Below, piece by piece: positions 1 through 8,923 of a stretch of DNA of 64,000 bases. Below the pieces are notes generated by a model, which searched no databases, was not told the DNA's origin, and saw only the letters and a list, made by a program, of their open reading frames with translations. The position numbers were made by a program, and so were the translations under genes. Origin of the DNA: Chitinophaga pinensis (lineage in GTDB: Bacteria; Bacteroidota; Bacteroidia; M30B66); NCBI GenBank assembly GCA_945883545.1, contig CAMCXT010000013.1, forward strand, positions 1-64,000, written 5' to 3'. The first letter of the stretch is position 1. Every line of letters begins with the position of its first letter.

Positions 1-105
1 CAAAGCAATCAATTTGGAAATACTTCCTCATTTAATGCAGCCAGTTCAAGTGTAAACTTTTTACTTGGCCGTCGTTGGCAAACATCTTTAACGCTAACTT
101 TTTAA
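1..105 (+). CDS. C-terminal end of an outer-membrane beta-barrel protein (partial)
   Basis: Frame 1 is open from the first base to a TAA at 103-105 and gives 34 residues. They end in an alternating hydrophobic/polar strand, GRRWQTSLTLTF, whose last residue is phenylalanine. A terminal aromatic residue on a final amphipathic strand is the usual Bam recognition signal of outer-membrane beta-barrels, for example TonB-dependent receptors or the OMP_b-brl families. The gene body lies outside the window, so the family cannot be named. Its stop is only 5 bases before the following lipoprotein start, so the two are probably cotranscribed. Confidence 0.6.
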   Translation, partial: QSNQFGNTSSFNAASSSVNFLLGRRWQTSLTLTF

Positions 106-110
106 GGAAC

Positions 111-563
111 ATGAAAAAACTAGCCATCATCGCATTGCTTTGCGTAGGATTCATTTCCTGCAGTAAGGAGCAAAATGCAGCCGACCAACTAAATGCTGGT
201 ATTTGGAAAATTAGCTTGCTAAAATGGGCAAACGGCAAAGAAGTTGAAACCACAAACGACATTCACAAGATGGAGTTTTTTCCTTGCACCGATGCTTATA
301 CAGCAACTTGCAAAGGCGTTTACACACTCGATTATGCTGATACAGCCCGAATAGACCTTCGCGATACTTTTCAGTTCGACATCAAAGGCAGCGAGTTATC
401 AATCACTGCAGTCAAGAGTTCTGTGGCTTCAAATACCTTTGTGAACAAAATACTTCGTCAGCGCTACGAAATTGAACAACTTACCGATTCAGAATTAGCA
501 CTTAAAAGATTCAGAACATTTGCCGATAGCACGGAAGGCTACATCCGCGCACAAAAACAATAA
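111..563 (+). CDS. Lipocalin-like lipoprotein
   Basis: A 150-residue lipoprotein. MKKLAIIALLCVGFISC is a short lysine-rich, hydrophobic signal sequence with a lipobox cysteine at residue 17, followed by SKEQ. The mature part looks like the small lipocalin-like lipoproteins of Bacteroidota: a WKISLLKW strand near the start, F-P-C-T and C-K-G-x-Y-x-L segments, and a closing R-Y-E-I-x-x-L-T-x-x-x-L-x-L-K pair of strands. ATG 111 is chosen over an in-frame ATG at 75 because the upstream partial gene runs to 105, the signal peptide begins exactly at 111, and AAGGAAC precedes it. The nuclease gene follows 9 bases after the stop, so the two probably form an operon. The ligand and role are unknown; the family assignment is moderate and the lipoprotein call is strong. 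Confidence 0.8.
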   Translation: MKKLAIIALLCVGFISCSKEQNAADQLNAGIWKISLLKWANGKEVETTNDIHKMEFFPCTDAYTATCKGVYTLDYADTARIDLRDTFQFDIKGSELSITAVKSSVASNTFVNKILRQRYEIEQLTDSELALKRFRTFADSTEGYIRAQKQ

Positions 564-572
564 ACACGCGAT

Positions 573-2864
573 ATGAAAAAACTTTTCTTAATTCTTGCTG
601 CTGCATTTTCAACAATTGTTGCAGAAGCACAAAGCCCGGTTCCAACATCTTGGGATTGCACAGGGGCTGCAACTCCAATAGGTTGGACTTTTGTACCAAC
701 TGGAGGAAATGGCAACACCAATTATACTGGAAGTGCCGCTTGCGATGGAGCTTCATCGCTAAGACTAGATGCAGCAAATGAAGCATTGGTGATTTTCCTT
801 GGCCAACAGCCAGGTGCAGTTAGCTATCAAATTGGAGGATCAACAAGTGGCAGTCCTTTCGAAGGAACTTTCGTTGTTCAGGAGTCTGTAGATGGAACTA
901 CATATACAAACATGGCTTCCTATACTGATGCCGACCTAAGCGTTTTAAATTGCCAAGATGCAACAGTTACTCCAGCAAATCCACTGAGCCGTTACATTCG
1001 CTTTTTCTTTCAAAATAAAGTATCTGGATCGAATGTTAAAGTGGATGAAATCAACATTGCAACACCTGTTATCACAACAGCTAGTATCGATGTAAAGCAA
1101 GGAACTTCTTCAATTTTAAATGGCGGCATTGCAGATCCATTTAACGATGCAACTGTAACTTTTGAAGTAAACAACATCGGCACAACAGAAGACCTAGTGG
1201 TAACTGAAGTGAACTTTACTGGACCCAATGCTGGATTGTATTCACTTGTTAGTCCAACACTCCCTTTTACAGTTGCAGCTGGAGAAAGTACTGATTTGGT
1301 GATAGGCTTCACGCCAACTGCATCAGGCACCAACGTAGCAGGAATAGAATTGATTAACAACGATGTGGATGACGCAACTTTCGCCTTTACTCTTTATGGT
1401 GTGAATGGAAACTTTGCCACTGAGCCCGCTTCAAGTGTTAGCAATATCGCCAATCCAATCAACAAAACCTTCCGTACTGTAATCAGTTTCAATGGAAACA
1501 TACTTAATGAAGACATCCTTGGTGGTTATGTTGTACTTCGTAGCGAAGGTTCACCAATTTCAACTGCGCCGGTTGATGGATCGAATTACTCTCGTGGACA
1601 ATCTATTGGAAACGCCAAAGTGATTTATGCTGGTCGCCCAGATGCGGCAAGTGTTAGTCTAAATGCGCGTTATGTAATCGCTGGAAAGACTTATTACTTC
1701 GCAGTGTTCCCATATTCTGGTGCTGGAGCTTTCACCAATTACATCAATACCATTTCTGAAACTACTGTAATTGCTCCAGCTACAATGGTTTCTGCGAACG
1801 AATACACTGGAATCAGTTCTGCAAACGCAACTTTACCAACCGACCTTCAAGCCTTAACTGCCGATCACTTTTCGATCTTCTACAGCAATTACGCGCCAAT
1901 AGTGATCAATTTGTTCCAAGCCCGCGATACCTTTGCAACCGTTGGAGCAAACACTTTCACCCGTGTAATCAATTGCGCTTACAGCGGAGAAACGAAGCTT
2001 TTCAACGATCCATTCGATTGGACAGGAACTGGTTATAGCCGCGAGCACACTTTTCCACACAGTTGGATGCCTTCGTTCCCTGCCGACAATCCAGAGAAAC
2101 CTGAATACAACGATTACCATAACCTCTACCCTGCTCGTCAAACCAATGTAAATGATGTTCGTTGCAATTACCCATTAGGCGAAGTAGTTGGAACACCAAC
2201 TGTTGAATTCCTTGATGGCAAATTAGGTTTAGATGCAAATGGAAAAACCGTTTACGAACCGAGAGACCAGCACAAGGGTCGCGCTGCACGTGCCTTGATG
2301 TACATGGCTGTAACTTATAACTCTCAAGCAAATCCGTTTACGTTCACCAATCCTGTAGGACAACAATGCTTGCAAAATATCATCAGCTATCCACAAGATC
2401 AGAACTTGGTTAAAAAATGGCATTTTGATTATCCTCCAGATGGATTCGACATTTCACGTAACGACTTCTTAGATTCGGTACAAACCAACAGAAATCCATT
2501 TGTTGATCAACCAGATTTGGCTTGCTACATCGACTTCAATACATTAACACATATTGCAACACCTCCAAGTCCATGCTGGACATTAAGTGCTACCAATGTT
2601 GATGATGCAGTAATGAATGTGAACATCTTCCCTAATCCAAGCAATGCATCTGCTTTGTTGACTTTCGGAATGCAACAATCTATCGCTTATTCATTGGAAG
2701 TTTCTGACTTATCTGGACGCGTAGTTTTACGTTCAAATGCAAAAGGACTTTCTGGATTGAATCAAGTGGAAATTCCAACTGTAGACTTTTCAAATGGTGC
2801 TTATACCGTTAAAATCGAAGCTGGAAATTCTATGCAAGTAAGAAAAATGATGGTGGCTCACTAG
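573..2864 (+). CDS. Secreted endonuclease I family nuclease with T9SS sorting domain
   Basis: 763 residues. A Sec signal peptide (MKKLFLILAAAFSTIVAEAQ) is followed by a beta-rich region. Residues ~170-280 resemble a choice-of-anchor D/HYDIN-type immunoglobulin-like domain (NNIGTTEDLVV, GESTDLVIGFTPTASG). Residues ~430-660 are an endonuclease I domain with its hallmark SREHTFPHSW (His492, His496) and Y-N-D-Y-H-N-L-Y-P, as in Vibrio Vvn/EndA-type periplasmic nucleases. The last ~80 residues are a type A T9SS sorting domain (NIFPNPS, LSGRVVL, NGAYTVKI). The predicted product is a cell-surface or extracellular DNase/RNase that degrades nucleic acid for nutrients or biofilm turnover. It follows the lipoprotein by 9 bases and ends before a bidirectional terminator. 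Confidence 0.9.
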   Translation: MKKLFLILAAAFSTIVAEAQSPVPTSWDCTGAATPIGWTFVPTGGNGNTNYTGSAACDGASSLRLDAANEALVIFLGQQPGAVSYQIGGSTSGSPFEGTFVVQESVDGTTYTNMASYTDADLSVLNCQDATVTPANPLSRYIRFFFQNKVSGSNVKVDEINIATPVITTASIDVKQGTSSILNGGIADPFNDATVTFEVNNIGTTEDLVVTEVNFTGPNAGLYSLVSPTLPFTVAAGESTDLVIGFTPTASGTNVAGIELINNDVDDATFAFTLYGVNGNFATEPASSVSNIANPINKTFRTVISFNGNILNEDILGGYVVLRSEGSPISTAPVDGSNYSRGQSIGNAKVIYAGRPDAASVSLNARYVIAGKTYYFAVFPYSGAGAFTNYINTISETTVIAPATMVSANEYTGISSANATLPTDLQALTADHFSIFYSNYAPIVINLFQARDTFATVGANTFTRVINCAYSGETKLFNDPFDWTGTGYSREHTFPHSWMPSFPADNPEKPEYNDYHNLYPARQTNVNDVRCNYPLGEVVGTPTVEFLDGKLGLDANGKTVYEPRDQHKGRAARALMYMAVTYNSQANPFTFTNPVGQQCLQNIISYPQDQNLVKKWHFDYPPDGFDISRNDFLDSVQTNRNPFVDQPDLACYIDFNTLTHIATPPSPCWTLSATNVDDAVMNVNIFPNPSNASALLTFGMQQSIAYSLEVSDLSGRVVLRSNAKGLSGLNQVEIPTVDFSNGAYTVKIEAGNSMQVRKMMVAH

Positions 2865-2888
2865 GCTGATCCACATACAAAACAAAAA

Positions 2889-2920
2889 ACGCCTCGGTCC
2901 ATGTGATCGAGGCGTTTTTT
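2889..2920. terminator. Bidirectional rho-independent terminator
   Basis: An 11-bp stem (ACGCCTCGGTC pairing with GATCGAGGCGT through one G-T wobble) has a 5-base loop. It is preceded by A-rich and followed by T-rich sequence, so it can stop the nuclease transcript on the plus strand and the repressor transcript on the minus strand. Confidence 0.9.
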
Positions 2921-2921
2921 T

Positions 2922-3707
2922 TTATGCTTTGCGCATAGTGTTCTTTAACTTATTGACTTCCCTTTGAAGATGCATCACAGTGGAAGCAATTTCAGATCTA
3001 TCGAGGTTTGGCTCGGGCAGTTCGGAAGAAATGTAGTGTGTGAATTTCCAAACTTCCAGCACTTGATGAATGGCGATTTCATACGGCTCATAGGCTGGAT
3101 TGGTAGAACAAAGTAATAAAGTGCCGTCGTCGTCAATTTGATTGTAAACGGATTTGAAAACGATGCCATCATCTTTGGTGACAATAATGTACGGGTTGCC
3201 GTTTTTAATGAAATTCCAATTTTCTAGATATTCACCAGTTACCCATGAACCATCAGCTACCGGCGGCATTGAATCACCAATGATTGGGAAGGTCCTGTAT
3301 TTTTTACCAGGCGACAAAAATGGCATATTGAACGCAGGCAAAACTCTGATGTACTCAGGATCTGCATAGCCGCTAGTATATCCAGCCCTGGCTTTAAGCG
3401 GAACAAGCTCGATGTTGTCGTTGTTATCACGATCAACAGTTGTTGCAATGATTCGAAGTGATGCTCCAGAAACCTGCGATATAAAATCGGCCGCTGGTAT
3501 ACCCGTTTTCGAAAGGTCTTGACGTAGCAATACATCTACAGTAATTCCATAATAATCTGAAAGCCGCAGCAAGTAATCAGTATTGGGCTCGGCTGATCCA
3601 TTTTCATATCCACTTAATGTGGTTCGCTTGATCGAAATATCGTTAGCTACTTCCTCTTGAGATTTCGCTTTTGATTTTCGTAGATATTTTAGATTGGCTG
3701 AAATCAT
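2922..3707 (-). CDS. XRE-family repressor with S24 (LexA/CI-like) C-terminal domain
   Basis: 261 residues. Residues 1-62 form an XRE helix-turn-helix (SQEEVANDISIKRTTLSGYE, then PNTDYLLRLSDYYGITVDVLL). Residues ~100-225 are an S24 peptidase-like domain. The potential autoproteolysis parts are all present: Ala108-Gly109 in RAGY, Ser146 in GDSMPP and Lys185 in GIVFKSV. It could therefore be a cleavable damage- or stress-responsive repressor, although many chromosomal relatives use the fold only for dimerisation. The C-terminus (residues 240-260) is probably a short helix. The gene stands alone between terminators, with no phage genes nearby. Its promoter carries three TGACA repeats suited to autoregulation. 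ATG at 3707 lies 14 bases after the -7 element. Confidence 0.9.
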   Translation of the reverse strand: MISANLKYLRKSKAKSQEEVANDISIKRTTLSGYENGSAEPNTDYLLRLSDYYGITVDVLLRQDLSKTGIPAADFISQVSGASLRIIATTVDRDNNDNIELVPLKARAGYTSGYADPEYIRVLPAFNMPFLSPGKKYRTFPIIGDSMPPVADGSWVTGEYLENWNFIKNGNPYIIVTKDDGIVFKSVYNQIDDDGTLLLCSTNPAYEPYEIAIHQVLEVWKFTHYISSELPEPNLDRSEIASTVMHLQREVNKLKNTMRKA

Positions 3708-3721
3708 GACTGATTTTTTGT

Positions 3722-3754
3722 CAAATATAAACGAATGTCAGAATACCTGTCAAA
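3722..3754 (-). promoter_or_regulatory. Promoter of the XRE/S24 repressor with three TGACA operator-like repeats
   Basis: On the minus strand a Bacteroidota -33 TTTG (3754-3751) and -7 TATATTTG (3729-3722) are separated by 21 bases. The pentamer TGACA occurs three times in the same orientation (3752-3748, 3740-3736, 3723-3719): on the -33 element, in the spacer and across the -7/start site. Bound protein there would block polymerase, so autorepression by the adjacent regulator is likely. The operator role is inferred. Confidence 0.6.
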
Positions 3755-3828
3755 AATTATTTGAGAATTTTCATCAACCATTTCAAAATGAGAATGTTTT
3801 ACCTTGTGGTATCAAATAAACTAGTGAA

Positions 3829-6609
3829 ATGCGGACTTGGAAAATACTTTTAACGACCATTATTTTATTCGTTGGATTTTGGGCTGAGGCGCAAACAGTC
3901 TTCACCAATAGCCGATTTGCAGATGCTTATCTTGGAGGAATCCTCCATTTTAAAGTGAAGGAATCTCTTCGTGCACAAACAAATGAATCGACTATATCTC
4001 ACGATGCTTTTGAGACATTTTTAACAACGCATCCAGACATTCAACTTAAAAAAAGGTTTCCTGGCAAGGAAAAGCCAGCAAAATCTCATACCGAATCGGG
4101 CGAAAGATTAGCCGATTTATCATTGATTTATAGCCTTACGTTCGACCCTGAAACAGACCCAATAAAGTACATTGATGCCCTAAGAAAAACAGGTATTTCA
4201 AACATTATTGAACCGCAGTTATTGCCACAATTAACCTATGTACCGAACGACGATAGTGTTGGTGTTCAATATGCTTTACAAAAGATTCAAGCCTTTGCTG
4301 GCTGGGATGTTCACAGGGGAGACACCAACACTGTAATTGGAATCACCGACACAGGTTGCGATCCATTGCACCCTGATATTTCTGGGAATATTGCACGTAA
4401 TTGGTCTGATCCAATAAATGGTGTAGATGACGACAACGACGGATATGTTGACAATTTCATTGGATGGGACACAGGCAATAACGATAACGACCCTACTTCT
4501 GATGGCAATTTTCACGGGCAACATGTTACAGGACTTTCATCTGCACAAGCCGACAACGATCTAGGAATTGCAGGAACTGGATTTAATTGCCGGTTTATTC
4601 ATGTAAAAATTGCCAATTCAGGAGGATCGCTATCGGGTGCGTATGAAGGTTTAGTTTACGCTGCCGACCATGGATGCAAAATCGTAAACTGCTCATGGGG
4701 TGGACTTCAATTCAGTGAAATCAATGCTGAGATTGTTCGATATGCGGCGATCAACCAGAATTGTTTGGTTACATGCGGCGCTGGAAACAACAACAACGAT
4801 TTACCTTTTTATCCAGCTGCATACGAATACGCCTTTTCAGTTGGATCCACAAATGCCTCCGATTTCAAGGCCGACTTTTCGAATTTTGGTTACACGATCG
4901 ATCTTGTTGCACCGGGCGATTATGTACTTTCCACTTGGTCGGGCAACAGTTACCTTGTGAGTGGAGGCACTTCAATGTCATCTCCAATCGTTGCAGGTTG
5001 TGCAGGAATTGTTCACAGCGCATTTCCAACCTTAAACTCACGCCAAATTGCAGAACGAATCAAACTTTTCAGCGATACTGTAGATCAGCTTCCATTTAAC
5101 GCTCCTTGGGAAACGCGTTTGGGAGAAGGCCGTTTGAACTTATTTAAATCGCTTACAGAAACGGGAGTTCCAGCACCTGTGATGCACGATATCAACATCA
5201 CAGATAGCGGTTATGGGCAATTTTTACCAGGCGACACGATCAACATTTCTGGATTTATTACCAATTATCTTTATCCTGCCAATTCTGTCATTCTGAGAAA
5301 TTTCTCTCTTGACAATTATTTACAACCCTTGCAAAATGATCTTCCTTTGGGAAGCCTCAACACCTTGCAAACATTTACCGCTTCATCGGGCTTGCTAAGA
5401 TTTGTAATCGCCGAAAACTGCCCGTTGAATCAACAATCGGTTATTCGTTTCGAATTTGAATCTGATGGCCAATTGAGAAACCAATACATCACAGTAAGTC
5501 TGCATGCCGACTTCGTGAATGTTAGTTGGAACGATATTTCCACTTCGATAGGTTCAAAAAGCCTTTCAGCTGTTACTGGAAATGGCTACTTGAAAGGAAT
5601 GGGATTTCAATACAATGGTAACGAAGATCTATTGTATGAATGTGGATTAATGGTTGGACTGAACGATACATATGTTGCAGACAATGTAAGAAGCACTACT
5701 GGAACAGACAGTGATTTCAGCACGGTTGAGAGAATAACTCAAATGCCTCCCTACGAAGGAAATGCGGTTCAATATTCAGGTAAATTTGAAAGCAATATTC
5801 CTGCGCTTTCTGTTCGAGTTAATCAGCGTGTAATCGCCGACAGCAGCGCGCAAAACAGAAAGTTTGTTATCCTAGAGTATAACATTATCAATACCGGGAT
5901 TGAGCCATACAATGGGATGGTGGCTGGGATATTCGCCGATTGGGATTTAATAAATGCAGGTCAGAACAGTTGTGGTTATGATCAAACTTCAAGAGTTGGT
6001 TACGTAAACACACTACCCGATACCTTGCTTGGTGGAGTTCAACTGCTGAACTTCGGTTCTGCGAATTTTTACGCAGTTGATAACGTACCAGGTGGAAATG
6101 GAGGAATAAACCTTTATGATGGATTTTCATCTGCTGAAAAAAATCAAATCATGCGCAACGTTCGGTTGACTACTGGAACTGGCAACAACGGTACAGATGT
6201 GATTATGGTGTTGTCGACGCCAGCATTCGATCTTGCAGTTGCAGATACTCAAACAGTAGCATTTGCATTGCTTGCTGGAAATTCAGTAAATGAGATGGTT
6301 TCAACAGGCGAAAACGCAGAAGCATTTTATCTTAATCAAGGCATTCCTTTGTCAGCCAAAAACATATTATCCAAGCAACCGATCATTTACCCTAATCCTG
6401 CAAATGATGAGATTTTTATCAAGGGACTAGAAAGCAATGAAAAAGTTTTCTATCGGTTGATAAATTCATCCGGAATGGAAATGTCTTCAGGATACACATC
6501 TTCAGCAAATTCCATTTCCACAAAAGACTTTTTATCAGGAATTTACACATTAACAATTCTAGATAAAAGCCGCATTGTGCATCAACGGTTGTTGATAATA
6601 CATCCATAG
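3829..6609 (+). CDS. Secreted subtilisin-like (S8) serine protease with T9SS sorting domain
   Basis: 926 residues with signal peptide MRTWKILLTTIILFVGFWAEAQ. An inhibitor-like propeptide of about 115 residues precedes the S8 catalytic domain (~140-420). All parts of the active site are visible: Asp174 in GITDTGCD, His229 in FHGQHVTG, oxyanion Asn320 in GAGN and Ser382 in GGTSMSSP. Residues ~205-225 are rich in Asp and Asn (DDDNDGYVDN), suggesting a bound calcium. A beta-sandwich region of ~400 residues follows. The last ~75 residues are a T9SS type A domain (IYPNPANDEIFI, FLSGIYTLTI). Predicted to be exported across the outer membrane and anchored or released as an extracellular protease. It is divergent from the XRE repressor gene, so the ~120-base spacer may serve both genes. 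Confidence 0.93.
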   Translation: MRTWKILLTTIILFVGFWAEAQTVFTNSRFADAYLGGILHFKVKESLRAQTNESTISHDAFETFLTTHPDIQLKKRFPGKEKPAKSHTESGERLADLSLIYSLTFDPETDPIKYIDALRKTGISNIIEPQLLPQLTYVPNDDSVGVQYALQKIQAFAGWDVHRGDTNTVIGITDTGCDPLHPDISGNIARNWSDPINGVDDDNDGYVDNFIGWDTGNNDNDPTSDGNFHGQHVTGLSSAQADNDLGIAGTGFNCRFIHVKIANSGGSLSGAYEGLVYAADHGCKIVNCSWGGLQFSEINAEIVRYAAINQNCLVTCGAGNNNNDLPFYPAAYEYAFSVGSTNASDFKADFSNFGYTIDLVAPGDYVLSTWSGNSYLVSGGTSMSSPIVAGCAGIVHSAFPTLNSRQIAERIKLFSDTVDQLPFNAPWETRLGEGRLNLFKSLTETGVPAPVMHDINITDSGYGQFLPGDTINISGFITNYLYPANSVILRNFSLDNYLQPLQNDLPLGSLNTLQTFTASSGLLRFVIAENCPLNQQSVIRFEFESDGQLRNQYITVSLHADFVNVSWNDISTSIGSKSLSAVTGNGYLKGMGFQYNGNEDLLYECGLMVGLNDTYVADNVRSTTGTDSDFSTVERITQMPPYEGNAVQYSGKFESNIPALSVRVNQRVIADSSAQNRKFVILEYNIINTGIEPYNGMVAGIFADWDLINAGQNSCGYDQTSRVGYVNTLPDTLLGGVQLLNFGSANFYAVDNVPGGNGGINLYDGFSSAEKNQIMRNVRLTTGTGNNGTDVIMVLSTPAFDLAVADTQTVAFALLAGNSVNEMVSTGENAEAFYLNQGIPLSAKNILSKQPIIYPNPANDEIFIKGLESNEKVFYRLINSSGMEMSSGYTSSANSISTKDFLSGIYTLTILDKSRIVHQRLLIIHP

Positions 6610-6623
6610 AAAACACTGAGAAA

Positions 6624-6654
6624 TTTGCTGTAAGGTGGATTTAGTTTAGGTTTG
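6624..6654 (+). promoter_or_regulatory. Canonical Bacteroidota promoter
   Basis: TTTG at 6624-6627, a 19-base spacer and TAGGTTTG at 6647-6654 match the -33/-7 consensus (TTTG, TAnnTTTG) exactly. The start codon at 6674 leaves a leader of about 14 bases. It drives the DUF5606 gene and probably the peptidase behind it. Confidence 0.85.
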
Positions 6655-6673
6655 CAGAATTCAAGAATCAAAT

Positions 6674-7210
6674 ATGAATTTAACAGGAATTATTGCTGTT
6701 TCGGGATCGCCCGGATTATACAAAGTTGTTGCTCAAACCCGCAATGGTTTGCTAGCAGAGTCGCTTTCAGATGGGAAGCGTTTACCAGTGTACTCAACCG
6801 ATAAGGTAAGTTCACTAGAAGATATCAGTATCTACGGTAATTCGGAAGATATTCCTTTGAAGGACGTATTGAAAATGATTAAGGATAACCTTGCTGGTGC
6901 AGAAGTTCCAGGTTCAAAAGCAGACCCTAAAGAAATGCGTTCCGTTTTTGCAAGCTGTGTTCCTGAATATGCCGAGGATAGAGTGTATACTTCCGACATG
7001 AAAAAGGTATTTACTTGGTATGCATTATTAGATGCAAAAGGCTTACTGGATGCAGAACCAGAAGCTGCTGAAGGGGAAAAGCCAGTTGAAAAAACTGTTT
7101 CAGCATCCAAAGCAGTATCAAAGGTGAAGGAAGCTCCAAAAACATCCGCGCCGAAAGCATCTTCTAAAGGAATGGCCAAAACACAAACTGTTCGTAAAAC
7201 AGGAGGATAG
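6674..7210 (+). CDS. DUF5606 family protein
   Basis: 178 residues, no signal peptide, predicted cytoplasmic. Residues 1-130 match the Bacteroidota-restricted DUF5606 family: an N-terminal small beta-barrel-like segment (LTGIIAVSGSPGLYKVVAQT, SDGKRLPVYSTDKVSSLEDISIY) followed by a helical part ending in VFTWYALLDAKGLLD. Residues 130-178 are a low-complexity tail rich in Lys, Ala, Ser and Pro, which suggests a flexible, possibly nucleic-acid-binding extension. The function of the family is not known to me. The gene has an exact consensus promoter, and the M3 peptidase follows 30 bases after the stop, so the two may be cotranscribed. Confidence 0.8.
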   Translation: MNLTGIIAVSGSPGLYKVVAQTRNGLLAESLSDGKRLPVYSTDKVSSLEDISIYGNSEDIPLKDVLKMIKDNLAGAEVPGSKADPKEMRSVFASCVPEYAEDRVYTSDMKKVFTWYALLDAKGLLDAEPEAAEGEKPVEKTVSASKAVSKVKEAPKTSAPKASSKGMAKTQTVRKTGG

Positions 7211-7240
7211 TCGTTCTAATTCACTATAATTTTTCACTGA

Positions 7241-8923
7241 ATGAAATTACCGGAAATTCCGGTTCAAAGCTGGGAAGACGTTTCTGCACTTTTCGAAGAG
7301 CTGATCAATAGGCCACTGAATTCCTTAGCGGAGTTACAAACCTGGCTCAAAGAACGCAGTGCTCTTGATGCTTTTTTGCAAGAAGATCTAGGATGGAGAT
7401 ACATCCATCATACTTGCGATACGGCAAATGCTGAAAAACATCAGTTACTCAATTTTTTCATTCAAGAAATTGAACCCCATCTAGCAAAGTTTGCGGATCT
7501 GCTCAATAGAAAAATGTTGAGCAATCCCTTTCTGCCAGAAATTACTGAAACAGGTTTTTCTGTTTATTTGAGAAACGTTCAGAAAGAAGTAGAGCTGTTT
7601 AGAGAGGAAAACATCCCATTGCTTACTGAAATCCAAACATTAAGCAATGAATACGGGCAGCTTTCTGGAGCTATGACAGTTGAAATGGATGGTAAAACTG
7701 TCACATTTCAACAAGCTGCTGTGGAGCTGAAATCTTCGGATCGAAGCAAAAGGCGTGAAGTTTATATAAAGATCAATGAGCGAAGACTTCAATCTTCAGA
7801 TGAATTAAACACACTTTTCGATAAACTCCTTAAGCTTCGAAATCAAGTTTCTATAAAAGCTGATTGTTCGAATTACAGAGATTACATGTTTGATGCTTTA
7901 GGAAGATTCGATTACACGCCTAAACACTGTTTCGACTTCCATGAAAGTGTTGCTCAGCATATCGTTCCGATCATTTCATCATTCGAAAAAGAAAGAAAAG
8001 ATCTCCTAGGCTACGTTCAACTTATGCCTTGGGATTTAGAAGTTGATCCTTTGCTTCAATCACCACTTGAGCCTTACAAAAACTCTGATGAACTAATTGA
8101 AAAAACAATCGAAGTTTTCAAGCGCATTCGTCCTGATTTCGGTGAGGTTATTCGATTGATGAAAGAAAAAGGACACCTCGATTTAGATTCAAGAATTGGC
8201 AAAGCCCCAGGTGGATACAATTATCCGCTTTATCAATCTTCATTGCCGTTCATCTTTATGAATTCTGCTGGAACCATGCGCGATATGGTAACAATGATGC
8301 ACGAAGGAGGCCACGCCGTTCATTCGTGGTTAAGCAAGGATTTAAATCTAACAGCATATAAAAGTACTCCATCCGAAATCGCAGAAGTTGCATCAATGGC
8401 CATGGAATTGATTTCAATGGAACATTGGGATGTGTTTTTCGAAGATGAATCCACCCTTCGAAGGGCAAGAAAATACCAACTCGAAAAGATCCTTTCGATC
8501 CTTCCTTGGATCGCCACTGTAGATGCCTTTCAGCATTGGATTTACCTCCATCCTGAACATTCGCCAGAAGAACGAAAATCTGAGTGGATCAAATTGTTCA
8601 GAAAATTCAGTGGGGATGTAATCGATAGAAGTGAAACGGCAAGCTACGAGCCTTTTGGTTGGCACCGACAGTTGCACATATTCGAAGTACCATTTTACTA
8701 CATCGAATATGGTATTGCACAATTGGCTTCAATCGGAATTTGGAAAAACTACAAAGAAAATCCTGAGAAAACCTTGTTGCAGTATGAAGCTGCATTAACG
8801 GCTGGATACACTTTCACTTTGCCTGAATTATATGAAATGGCAGGCATTCGATTCGATTTTTCAAGCGACTATATTCAAGAATTAGCCGCATTTGTAAAAA
8901 ATGAATTGGACCAGTTAAGCTAA
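7241..8923 (+). CDS. M3 family oligoendopeptidase (PepF-like)
   Basis: 560 residues with no signal peptide, a cytoplasmic zinc metallopeptidase that degrades short peptides. The zinc site is MMHEGGHAVHSW (His354, Glu355, His358), with a third ligand expected in SEIAEVASMAMELIS about 25 residues later. The long helical N-terminal half (~1-200) is typical of the family, and the conserved substrate-pocket segment HIFEVPFYYIEYGIAQ lies near residue 490. Length is usual for M3 oligoendopeptidases. The start at ATG 7241 is 30 bases after the DUF5606 stop. The stop at 8921-8923 directly abuts the stop of the convergent outer-membrane protein gene with no spacer. Confidence 0.93.
   Translation: MKLPEIPVQSWEDVSALFEELINRPLNSLAELQTWLKERSALDAFLQEDLGWRYIHHTCDTANAEKHQLLNFFIQEIEPHLAKFADLLNRKMLSNPFLPEITETGFSVYLRNVQKEVELFREENIPLLTEIQTLSNEYGQLSGAMTVEMDGKTVTFQQAAVELKSSDRSKRREVYIKINERRLQSSDELNTLFDKLLKLRNQVSIKADCSNYRDYMFDALGRFDYTPKHCFDFHESVAQHIVPIISSFEKERKDLLGYVQLMPWDLEVDPLLQSPLEPYKNSDELIEKTIEVFKRIRPDFGEVIRLMKEKGHLDLDSRIGKAPGGYNYPLYQSSLPFIFMNSAGTMRDMVTMMHEGGHAVHSWLSKDLNLTAYKSTPSEIAEVASMAMELISMEHWDVFFEDESTLRRARKYQLEKILSILPWIATVDAFQHWIYLHPEHSPEERKSEWIKLFRKFSGDVIDRSETASYEPFGWHRQLHIFEVPFYYIEYGIAQLASIGIWKNYKENPEKTLLQYEAALTAGYTFTLPELYEMAGIRFDFSSDYIQELAAFVKNELDQLS

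Noticed and set aside
75-110. Upstream ATG at 75 for the lipoprotein
   Set aside because: It overlaps the partial barrel gene that ends at 105 and puts 12 polar residues before a perfect signal peptide.
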